From assembly GCA_025024175.1 (NCBI GenBank), contig QCXZ01000001.1, forward strand, positions 27,522,942 through 27,586,941: a DNA stretch of 64,000 bases, in the 5' to 3' direction. The notes below the pieces were generated by a model, which was not told the DNA's origin, did no database searches, and worked only from the letters and a program-made list of their open reading frames with translations. Shown one piece after another: positions 33,411 through 43,935 of the stretch. The position numbers and the translations under genes are program-made. The stretch's first letter is position 1; each line of letters opens with the position of its first letter. The stretch comes from Rhyzopertha dominica (taxonomy: Eukaryota > Arthropoda > Insecta > Coleoptera > Bostrichidae).

Positions 33411-34560
33411 TGGGTGAGGCTGAATACTATGGGAAATGTTATAAGGAATGCTATAAGGAATCTAGCTTCACCCACTTTATCGAATTTAATTGTTGACAGT
33501 TTGCTGAAGCATTGCATCTCCAAATTACCTTTTAACTTGCCATTTCTGAACTGTTACGTTGATGCCATTATTTATAACCGCAGTCCCTTCAGGACTACCT
33601 TCAACTCATTTCATCCTAAAATTCAATTCACTTCAGAATTAAAGAAATATAAGCAGATCGAATTTTTAGATTTAAAACTACATAGAACTAACCACAATGA
33701 AATAGTGATTGATTGGTACAAAAAAATCAATTTCTTCAGATAGACTGATAATTTTTCACTCTGAATATCCTTTTAGCCAAAAAATTGCCATCTTAAAATC
33801 ATTAAAATCCCGCATCTTACTTTAAATGACCGGTGTTTCCACTAAAAGAAACTAGATATGATCAAAATATCGACAATCAACAATAATTTTCCTTTGTACA
33901 TTATTAACCAAATTTTTAAAACATTCTACAGTTAAGTCACGAACCACACCTTCGCTGATACAAAATATTTAAGAATCGTCAGCGTTTGAGGTATTAACGA
34001 TCAGTTACAACGTCTTTTTAAGCCATTTAATATTAAATTGGCGTTTTATCAGAGTAAAAAATCGACAAGCTATATACCAGACTAAAAGATGTAACCTCCG
34101 TTTCACAACAATCCAATGTAGTGTATCAGATTAAATTCCAACATTGTAATAAACTTTATATTGGTCAAACCAAACAACGGTTGTCATTCAGAATTAATAA
34201 TCATATACTAATTATATTTTTTTAACATTTAATGTGATATTTAATTAATAATCACTCCAATAAAATAAATTCTAGTTCTCTAAACAATACTTTTTATATG
34301 ATATATAAATTTTGTGGACGTGGACTTGCCCATATACTAATATTTTCAATTATCATCTCAGTCTTGCCTTGCCATCGAGCTATGTACGTGTGATCCGAAT
34401 TAATCAAATTAAATGAGTGTTTCAGGTATTGTCCACGCCATTCAACATTTATATTTTGTAATCTTGTAATTTGTGGTTTTGAAATTCTTGTCCTCTCTTT
34501 TATATAGTGTCCTGAAGATGTTCTGTAATATATGAACGAAACCGGTCGACTGAAACAATT
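33410..34560 (+). pseudogene. Penelope-like element remnant: RT end and GIY-YIG endonuclease
   Basis: The frame at 33,414-33,743 has LASPTLSNLIVDSLL, then FLNCYVDAI (the RT catalytic motif, normally YVDD, with the second Asp lost), FNSFHPKIQFT and IEFLDLKLHR with the trailing DWYKK. These are the thumb-side motifs of Penelope-type RTs. After several stops, VVYQIKFQHCNKLYIGQTKQR at about 34,119-34,185 matches the GIY-YIG nuclease core (C..LYIGQT..L..R), the hallmark of Penelope elements. Enzymatically dead. A hammerhead-like motif follows at 34,512-34,547. Confidence 0.75.
34512..34547 (+). ncRNA. hammerhead-ribozyme-like motif in the Penelope 3' region
   Basis: CTGAAGA (34,512-34,518), a hairpin with GTTC/GAAC arms (34,520-34,537), then GAAAC (34,538-34,542) and CGGTC. 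This is the CUGANGA, stem II, GAAA, short stem III, UH order of hammerheads known from Penelope elements. One extra base sits between A9 and stem II, and stem III is only ACC/GGT, so single-unit activity is doubtful. Confidence 0.45.
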
Positions 34561-34599
34561 TTGTTTTCTTTCTCCTGTCGGTGTAACTGTTTCTGTGAG

Positions 34600-35930
34600 A
34601 AACGGATTGACCCAGGAAAGTGAAGACAGAATTGTATAAGGAAGTGGTACGACCCTCTTTGATCTAAAGGAAGAAGTATGGACGTTGACTAACAAAATCA
34701 AAATGAATGAATGAATGAAAATAAGGTTTTTAGGGAAGATAGAGGGAATTACAATTTACAATTAATAATTAATTAATTAATAATAATAATTACAATTAAA
34801 TGCGGAGTTAGCAACTAAGCGGTGGTGAAAAAACTAAAAGTAAAGTAAAATGGAGATAGTGGAAGAGAGGTAATTGGGATAGCTAGAACACCTACATGAC
34901 CAGGGGTGAGGAGAGGATTCTAAAGAAGATATACCAAGCAAGAATACAAGAGAAATATAAAGAAAGAAATAGGAAGAGCAAGTAAGACAGGAGAACATAC
35001 ATAAAAGTGCATTAAAGAGAAAAATATGGAAGTAAAAATAAAACGCTCTAGTAGACATGAAGTAGGAATATCAAGGTATACGACAACAAAGCGGTAGATG
35101 GATGTCCAGGTTAACTAAATAAACAAAAATGTACTGTGATCATTAAAGTCCAAAATATTAAGTTTTAATTCTTACTAGCATGCTGGTTATTGTAAGCACA
35201 TGCGGAAAATAAAACATTTATTTGTATTACTTGCGGTGACCTTAAATTGCAAATTTTTCGCAAAGCCACATACGGCATTATGTTTTGCAATGGCTAACAT
35301 CTGCTTTAAATACAATAAACACGACATACCTCCCTCAAACATGAGAAATATCCCACGGTATTGCCATGTGTGTTTTGTTTACATTTTGACAAAACCTAAG
35401 GCGTTAAAATACGCTTTATACGTTAAAATGTTATAAACGATACAAGATAAAAATCATTCAACCTTTTTTTGTTATATACAAACGCACGAAGTGACACTGA
35501 ACAGTTTTAAGGTTACTATAAAAAAGGGAGAAGCCCAGCTTCTTTTGTCCCGCTAATACACCTTCTGTATCAAATTATTCAATACTCTTCGCTTCGGAAT
35601 TTAATTGCTGGTTTAAAAGGAGCAACGACGACTTTAAAATAAATTTACAGAGATTAAGTGCAGGCGTTGAATTAAATTACAGTTCTCCGAGAAATCCTTT
35701 ATGATAGATCGGAGAGGCAGGATTTTAAATTAAAGGGCTTGTTAAGGAAAAAGTCTGAATAGTTATCTAAAAACTGTCTAATGAAGTCCATGTCGAAGTA
35801 TAAAAGGTCATAATGAAAATTCTTTTAGAATGACATTAAACTAGTATCGTACAAATATAGCAAAGCTTGGAATATGTTCATATTTATGACCTTACAACAA
35901 TGAATTTTGCGCAGTAGTGTGACACCGCAA
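34600..35930. other. gene-free stretch with simple repeats
   Basis: An ATGA run (34,703-34,720) and (TAAT)n/(TAA)n at 34,760-34,800. The minus-strand frame of 135 codons at 34,294-34,701 overlaps the Penelope remnant on the opposite strand and is a shadow. Confidence 0.4.
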
Positions 35931-35933
35931 ACG

Positions 35934-35939
35934 AAATAC
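35934..35939. repeat. target duplication of the fold-back element (left), aaatac
   Basis: Identical to 38,609-38,614, immediately outside the inverted ends. Confidence 0.65.
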
Positions 35940-38608
35940 TATGGAACGCCGTTTTACTCTTTATTTGGAAATATAAAGTATCACAGAAATAAACTATCCT
36001 GTTAAATACGAAATATAAGTAATGTTTCTAAAGAAATATCAGAATTAAAATTATTGTGGCACATTTTGCGCGGTATATTTTAGGTACTTTAAAGCTTATA
36101 TTTTTATTTATACGAGCGCAAATCGTAAACACTAAACGCTAAAATTCTTGTCGAACTAGACAAGTATAAAATTAATTTGGCGCTGGCGTAGCATTTCGCT
36201 AGGTAAAATACCGTTGTTGTAATAAATAGTTCGTGTATTCACCGCTGCCTAAAACTCACGTTTAAAAAAATAAAAGATTCCCGTTTACAGTACAAATAAG
36301 TTAACTCGGTTTGGTTGCCTTGCTTTTAAAATAATAATCTATCGCAGAAAATGACAATAATTTTTAAAAGCAGAATTCAGTATAATACTAAAAATAATTC
36401 CCTGAAATAAAATTATTGTTGTACAAATTGCGCGGTATATTTTAGATATTTGCACATTTCTGTGCTTGTTTCATTGATATATCGTAACATAAACTGTATA
36501 AAAATACATTCCATATTTAAAATAAACTTTAAATTGAACAAGTATCCATTGTTGAATTTTTGTATTAGTTTGTTGGCATTTTTACCATATTTAAACGAAT
36601 AATTTAAGCGATGGTTTAATTTATAGTTTTGTTGAATTTAGGAGATTGTTTCACTTTTACGTATACCTTGCATTTGAGCAACTTGTTATTTCATTTAAGC
36701 GATGTTGAATTTTTCAGATTGTTGAATTAAAACGATAGTTTGATATACGAGCTTCTGGCTATTAAATCTATATTTTAAATGTTTCCGAATTTTTGCGATT
36801 GTTGAATTTAACAGATTGTTTGCTTTTCGCGCACTCACTGCTTCCAAATAACTTGTTATTTAATTTAAAAGATTGTTATTTTCTAGATAGTTGATTTANA
36901 ATGTTTGTTTCATGTGCGAGTTGCTCGCGACCTAACCTGTGTATTATATTTCCCAATTTTTCCCATTTAAAAATATCAAGTATCGTTTTAATTCATGTAT
37001 CCTTTTTAATTCGGCTCTGCTGCGGGCGGAATTTTGTGTTACTACATACAGGGCTGTGTAAGTGTTGCTTTCTCACTACATAGTGCAAAATCCATAAATA
37101 CAGTGTTGCCAACTATTCAATTTGTACGTAGGATAGTATCCATTTATACTTGTACGGTTATTTTAAATTAAATTCATACATTTAAAAATATCAAGTATAG
37201 TTTTAGTTCATGTATCTTTTTAATTTAGCGCTGCTACGGGCATTGTTGCTATAATACAGGACGACAATGCGAGGACACGACCAGGGTTGCCAGAGTCAGT
37301 ACCAATGTCCGGAATCGAGTATTTTTTACAGGCCATCAGTACATCAGTACAATTTAACAAAATCGGCGCGTTTTGACGGCTTGGGTTTGGGCAATTTGCA
37401 ATTTACAGAACGTTGTATTGTAAATAATTTACATTGTTAATTCGCGCCTATCGCCTTGCCACCCGCCTTGCACCAAGCAGTTGCCAAGTTGCCAAGGAAA
37501 CTAAATTAGCAAACAATAACCTTGTACTTTCAAACATGCAACCATTAACACAATTTATCAACTACAGCCGTATAATATGTGGTGATCGATAACTGTTAAT
37601 AATAAACCAAGTGCAAAGTTGATTTTCATTTAAAACTACCGCACAAGTATAGTTGAATACGATATTATCCACTGAATCGTATACATACTATAAATTGAAT
37701 AGTTGGCAACACTCCATTTATGGATTTTGCACTATGCAGTGAGAAAGCAACACTTACACAGCCCTGTATGTAGTAACACAAAATTCCGCCCGCAACAGCG
37801 CCGAATTAAAAATATACATGAATTAAAATGATACTTGATATTTTTAAATGTATGAATTAAAACGATACTTGATATTTTTAAATGTATCTTAGAAATTCAA
37901 CAATCGTAAGAATTGGGGAATATAATACACAGGTTTAGTCGCGTGCAACTCGTATATGAAACAAACATTTTAATTCAACTATCTAGAAAATAACAATCTT
38001 TTAAATTAAATAACAAGTTATTTGGAAGCAGTGTGTGCGCGAAAAGGAAACAATCTGTTAAATTCAACAATCGCAAAACTNCGGAAACATTTAAAGTATA
38101 GATTTAATNGCAAGAAGCTCGTATATCAAACTATCGTTTTAATTCAACAATCTGAAAAATTCAACATCGTTTAAATGAAATAACAAATTGCTCAAATGCA
38201 AGGTACCTATACGTAAAAATGAAACAATCTTCTAAATTCAACAAAAGCATAAATTAAACCATCGCTTAAATTATTCGTTTGAATATGGTAAAAATGCCAA
38301 CAAACAAAAATATAACTAACACAAAAATTCAACAAACCTAAAAATGTTGAGAATAAAACGGATACTCGTTACATTTAAAGGTTATTTTAAATATAGAATG
38401 TATTTTTATACGTTTATGTTACGATATATCAATGAAACAAGCACAGAAATGTGCAAGTATCTAAAATATACCGCGCAATTTGTACAACAATAATTTTAAT
38501 TCTGATATTTCTTTAGAAACATTACTTATATTTCGTATTTAACAGGATAGTTTATTTCTGTGATACTTTATAATATTTTCAAATAAAGAGTAAAACGGCG
38601 TTCCATAA
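35940..38608. mobile_element. large fold-back element with 6-bp target duplication
   Basis: The ends are TATGGAACGCCGTTTTACTC and its complement. The perfect direct repeat aaatac lies at 35,934-35,939 and 38,609-38,614. The right arm (about 37,700-38,608) is inverted against 35,940-36,055 plus 36,420-37,140. About 365 bp in the left arm (36,055-36,420) have no partner, and there cgcggtatattttag is duplicated. The arms consist of loosely repeated blocks (ttgaattt..agattgttt). The middle (37,140-37,700) is unique, apart from a second copy of the aaatatcaagtat segment. No ORF of note. N at 36,899, 38,082 and 38,109. Confidence 0.75.
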
Positions 38609-38614
38609 AATACA
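38609..38614. repeat. target duplication of the fold-back element (right), aaatac
   Basis: Partner of 35,934-35,939. Confidence 0.65.
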
Positions 38615-38692
38615 GTCAGTAGAAAAAGATTAAATAATTTTAAAATAAATAAAATTCCGCAACAGACACAACCATATCAATAATACAGCAAT

Positions 38693-39210
38693 TTGTGTAC
38701 ATTTATTACACTTATAATAACATTGTGTTCCTGTACAACACCTCTGCAGAATAAGAACAAAATCGAATCAGCGGTTGTCGTCGCCCTGCATGGGATTTTT
38801 CTTGGAAAACAAAAAATAGTTAATAGATTTGCCAAGGTTTTTAAAGATGTACCTACCACCAGCCATGTGAATAATCTGATGTTGGTTAGTGATAATCAAT
38901 GTAATGCTATGGAATTTTCTGAAAACGATATACGAGCGTCGATCTCGAAGTTGAAAAACGAAACGAAAAAACCTACGGAGATGATCGGATTCCTAGGACT
39001 GCTCAGGGGTTTTGATTTGGCCACTTAGGTGCTTGTTTAATATTGTTCTATTGACAGCTATATTTCCAGATATCTGGAAACTTACTGGAGTGTGACCCAT
39101 TCTAAAGATTTTTCAGAGAGTATTCGATACGTCATTGCACAGTAAAAAAAAATATGAAATGAAGTACCACATTTCACCTAATCAGCATGGGGATAACAAA
39201 CTTGGCGCAG
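38693..39210 (+). pseudogene. non-LTR RT fragment (Jockey/CR1-like, upstream of palm)
   Basis: The frame at 38,693-39,028 holds VNRFAKVFKDV and FSENDIRASISKLKNE, the usual linker before RT (F....V..AI..LK..K..GPDGIP). After a frame change LFNIVLLTAIFPDIWKLTGV and then SPNQHG can be read by about 39,190. This is the standard order before the RT palm. Truncated and broken. It may be related to the 12.6-13.0 kb fragment. Confidence 0.65.
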
Positions 39211-42010
39211 TTCATGCAATATACAGCGAATCATACTTATAATAAAGGACAAGTTGATGTTGAAAAATTTTCTGGAAATTTGGTTACGTCAAAAAAGCTC
39301 GTGAACTGTAAATAGTAAAGCCATTTTAAAAAAATTGTTTTTGACATTCTTCAATTGTCATGTTTCAAAAATTGGAACAGGCACGTTTAACTCAGCAGAT
39401 AGCTAAGGAAACACTTAAAAGATGTATTCAACAATCAAAAGGTTTTATTGCTTTGACGTGGCTGCAGGGATTTGTAAGGTACGAATTTTTTAGCACACCC
39501 CTGATTTCGAAATAATACTGGCAAAAAAAAACGACCGCAATATTTTCAAAATCTACAGCAGAAGCACAGCTATATAATCGAAAAAAAGAAATACAAGATA
39601 TCTAATGATAAAAATGANAATTATGTAAAAGCTATTGCGGAATGTTGGGATACCCTGTATGTTGAAAATATTAAACTACGGTTTTTAGTTTTAACCTGCT
39701 TTAGAATTAGAAAAGGGGTATGCAGATTCTTATGTGGAGGATATATTTATTTTAGCCTGTACCTACCTAAATTAAAATAGATGACTGTATTACCACTGTC
39801 ATGCTTGATACACCATCTTAAATATATTTGGAACCCCAGAGTAGCAAGTTAGATGTTATTGTTTCTTCGCTGACAGTCTTGTAACCAAGAGACTAATTTC
39901 ATTAACGAAAAGCCGAGTTGAAAGTCTCTCAAGGATAAAACGCAAGGGAGGCGGTATCAAATAACTTGGAAGCTTCATTACTCGAAAGTTTATATTTAGA
40001 ACTTTCAAACATCATCTGAAATTATCCTTTCAAGCTTGTTACCATAAATAACTCGGCGAACAAGTGTTTACGTAGATTTACAATTGAATACTCATATAAA
40101 TAGAATAAAGTCTTTTATATCAAATAAGATTTCGAAGGACAATTGATATTCAAAGACAGAGACGGCCATTTCTTGATTTCATTTTCATTTCCTGCATCAA
40201 CATTTATTGAAAAATCAGTCATATATTTGTTTGATGCATTCATTTCACTTTCCCACAATACATATGCTGTTCAACACGGGGCACCTGCGTTATGGGAGCA
40301 ATGCGCCAAGGAAATCTTTTTATATTACCCATGAGGAACACATGTCATACGAACATGATTTGAATAAACAAACAGAAACAAGCCAGCTTTATGGCTGGCA
40401 CCGCGACTTGCTTCAATTTTTGGTTGAAAGTTCCCTGGCGTGATTATAAAAAATTATAGCACGTGCACTCTTGTTTATCAATGTGTGGTGTGATAATAAA
40501 CTGCAACGCATAAGAAGCATTTTTTCGTACTAATAAAAATAAAGTACGGTACGCACATTTATGCTGCGTATCATGCAAGCAACTACATTTTCTATAATAC
40601 ACACATAAATATTGGTTGCATTTTCTTACAAGTATGAACATTACTGCTAAATTTTCTTTACAATTAGGATTTCAAAAAATTTGCACTATTATTTATGACC
40701 AATATAGGTTAAATAGTTAAAGCTTATAAAGATTTTTTTGTTTTTGACCGAACCACCTATACTGAGAAAAGTAATAATCATCAGAGTAACATTCTTTACT
40801 ACGCATAGTTTTTTTTTATTACCCCGAATAAGATAGTTTAAGAAGGGTAATTTCATCATCACCAATACATTGATTCCTCCTAAACAACTGCTATGAGTAA
40901 GTACCTTCTACCCTAATAATAAAGAAGATACTTGTGTATATTGCTACCAATGTGTATACCGTTTCTCAAAAAAGTCAGGTATCTTCCGCTAACAAACATT
41001 TAAATTAAGTTAAATTGCAACCGTATCAATCCTTTTTAAATAAGAATTGAGGTGGCTTTGTCATCATGTCAGTGTAATGCTGACCCATGGCATTGCCATC
41101 CTAAATTCTTACTTACATCATACCATTGATTTGGTATATAAGCAAAACCAGTTCTATGCCGTACTGTCTACACTAGACCTGAACTGCACTGATGAGCTGT
41201 AATGACAGCGAAATAGATCTATCTGCAGTTGGTTGAGGTTTAGACAGCACAGCATAAACATGCATTTTAATCTTTTTTAAACTTAAATGAAATTTACAAC
41301 AGCATTTGAATTAACACCTGTCTTGAACAAACCTGTCTAGAACATCAATGAGATGTCTTTACAACTACAATGAAATATTGAGCTTTAAGTGTTTTAGGAT
41401 GACAAACTTTTTCGGAAAATTCCGTCCTGTTAGATTAGTTAAACGATTAGTTAAATATCTCTGGATTTGTGTTTAGTCTAAAAATTAGCAAAATTATTAA
41501 AATCTGTTTGCAATTAAAACAATACTGCCTATTTTGTCTACAGCTTTTCCTTTCTTTTACTTTCTTCAAACAGATGCTGCTTAAGTTGGCTGTTGCGATT
41601 TTCATTTTCCGGTAAAGTCCCGCCGTATACACGTTATACACTATATATAGTGGCTCTTGCCCAAGCAGATGACTCGCGCAATTTTCTGCATGTAGCGAGA
41701 GAGTAACTTGCGATTCTCGTACATCAAACTAAATACAATAAACATTTATCAACTTGACGGTTAGAAATTGCCACAATATCTAAATATATTTGACTAAAGG
41801 TTACAGCAACTTTGATGGCATTAAGGTTGTATAAAAAAATGAAAATGATGTGTGGAGCTTAATATAATTTTTTAACTATTTATCAGTTACATGAAATGAT
41901 AATGCGGTTAATAGAAAGTGCTGATTTGGAAACTCATATCAAAATAAAGAAACACAATCTATTGCAACATGATAAAGGCCAAAAATGTTAGACTTTTCCG
42001 TAACAAAAGG
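39211..42010. other. gene-free stretch
   Basis: No exon recognised. 39,300-39,480 may continue the retroelement remnant, but too weakly to call. 41,090-41,275 holds a dispersed repeat (listed separately). N at about 39,618. Confidence 0.35.
41090..41275 (-). repeat. dispersed repeat, family C copy 1
   Basis: Shares, in inverse orientation, atgctgtctg, aaatagatctat and agctcatcagtgcagt-type blocks with 58,120-58,250 and, more loosely, 58,395-58,540. No ends can be defined. Confidence 0.5.
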
Positions 42011-43935
42011 TACAACACTAGGTAGATGAATTGGTGAGTACAGCAGAGAGAATGTTGGCAAGTTACAATTCGATTGATTGTACGGTTATTTTAAATAAAC
42101 AAATGCAGCGTGATTCTGCAATGGCTGGAAAAACAGAATGTGCCCGAACAAAGTGTCGGCTTATAATTAATGGTGTTATTGATCCTAATTCGATTTTTGT
42201 TTTGAAAAGTATGAAAGAATAAGTTATCTAAGAGTTGCAACCAGTGGCGGCTGGTGGCATTTTTATCTGGGGGGTGCTGACTGNATAATGCAAAAAATAT
42301 TCCTATTTTAAATACTATTCCTTTTATTTCCTAGAAATGTCCAGTTATCATAGCCACCAAACAATAAATAAACTAAACAAAAAAAAAACGCATTTGTCAC
42401 TTCCCATCCGCGCAACCATGAAGTCTTCAAAAACATTTGCATCAAACTTCCTGGTAAATCCTTTTCGATTTTTGGTAACTGGGTTGTACTTGATTTAAAT
42501 TTAATACAAGCACAGGACGTTTTGTTCTTCTTAATGTTTACGTTGTCCGCCAAACTCAGAGAACTGTAGTTTAATTTAATTAAATCACACACCCTAATTT
42601 TTGTCTTGAACACAATTTTCGACAAAAAAAATACCTGTACATACACTTAATAACCGCTCACACTCGGATGTATTATTTGCACGAATGAGCGCTCGTGTCT
42701 CGGGCTGAACGAACTAAGCCCGAAATTCCACCTAGAATCGCGTGTCGACGCGTGCCATTTCCATCGCATTGGCCACAGAACATTGCATTCGCATCAAAAC
42801 ATTTTTGGGCTTACAGGAAATCAGCCCGCCCGGCAGCCGGCAGGCAAGTGAATCAGATGGCTTGCGGGTTCCGCCAGTGCAGGCGCTGAACGCAAATCTA
42901 CATAAGATATACCTATGAGTAATAACTAATAATTGGTATATTAGATCATTAGATGTAAATATAAATAAATGTTTTAATTTAATTTAATTTGATGTACATA
43001 GTTATTTGCGTAGGGAGGGCGGCGCACCGCAGCCGCCACTGGTTGCAACTGACGGTAGCAATAAGCTCTTTTCCATTGCTACACAATTTTACCATTGGAA
43101 AAAGGGTGAGAGTCAAATTGAAATCAAATTACTACAACTAAATGTACTTTTAATGAAAGTTCAGAAGTAATCCCTTCATATATCAAAACTACCTTGCATA
43201 AATATCGACTTAGAACCAATTATTTGAAACTCTTAAAGAATTCTGTCGATATAAATTACAGAGAATTACTATGCCATACAAAAACACCGTGGTTGTCGCT
43301 TTTTCCGCTAATCAGTAGCGCTTTGCAGATGTATCCAACACTTTCTATCTCAAGATCAATCTTGAAGAATTCTTTGCGATTTATTCGAATTCACAGAAAT
43401 ATACTTTATATTTCCTTAATTTGTTAATGAGTACCGTACACATCAGGATACAATTAACAGAAACTTTGGACAATCCAAAAAAGTGTTTATGCGAAAGAAA
43501 TAGTCTAGGATTTCATCCATTAAAAAGTAAGGAACACCTTTCTGAACTGAAAAAGGAAGGTAAACATGATAAATGCATCTCACAATTTCATGAAGAATTA
43601 TTTGAACTTACTTAAATAAATGGACACGCTCATGGGCTGAAAGGTGATCAACTAAATTTTGAAGATGTCACAAAAAGTGAAAAAAATAAGAGGTATTGAT
43701 GAGCATTGACGACGTCGTATTATTTGATCATTTATGTAATTTAACTAAGTTTGTGGTAAATCAGGTAGCATTTTTTTACATCAAGTGTTGGAGAAAAGTG
43801 GACTCGCTTCTGTCAGAAGATAGCTGTAACTACCAGCATTTGCTTTTGCGAATTACTACAAACAGCGCTGAAGACAGTTACCTAAAGAAAGTTTAGCGAT
43901 ATGATTCAACAATGTAGTAGGTATCGAATCTCATT
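42010..43935 (+). pseudogene. hAT-like transposase pseudogene, interrupted
   Basis: After the insert, DGSNKLFSIATQFY (about 43,050-43,095; the first catalytic-type Asp motif, TDGSN), LLKNSVDINYRELLCHTKTPWLSLFP (43,210-43,310; R/W...W.SL..), ELKKEGKHDKCISQFHEE (about 43,545-43,600) and SIDDVVLFDHLCNLTKFV (43,699-43,755) occur in order across changing frames. This is the order seen in a common insect hAT-like protein. The part before the insert (42,031-42,222) is weaker. It is dead: many stops and the hAT MITE at 42,242-43,041. Confidence 0.6.
42242..43041. mobile_element. hAT-type nonautonomous element (800 bp)
   Basis: The ends are CAGTGGCGGCTG and its complement CAGCCGCCACTG. They are flanked by the same octamer, gttgcaac, at 42,234-42,241 and 43,042-43,049, the hAT duplication size. 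The interior has a GC-rich part (42,690-42,890), an ATTTAATTTAATT stretch and a minus-strand 112-codon frame (42,308-42,646) with no recognised motif. N at 42,284. Confidence 0.8.

Noticed and set aside
34294..34701. 135-codon minus-strand frame
   Set aside because: Antisense to the Penelope GIY-YIG tail and hammerhead-like motif; no family match and no sensible start.
42308..42646. 112-codon minus-strand frame in the hAT-type element
   Set aside because: No transposase motif; codon content is typical of AT-rich noncoding DNA. It could be a leftover of a longer parent element but is not supportable.
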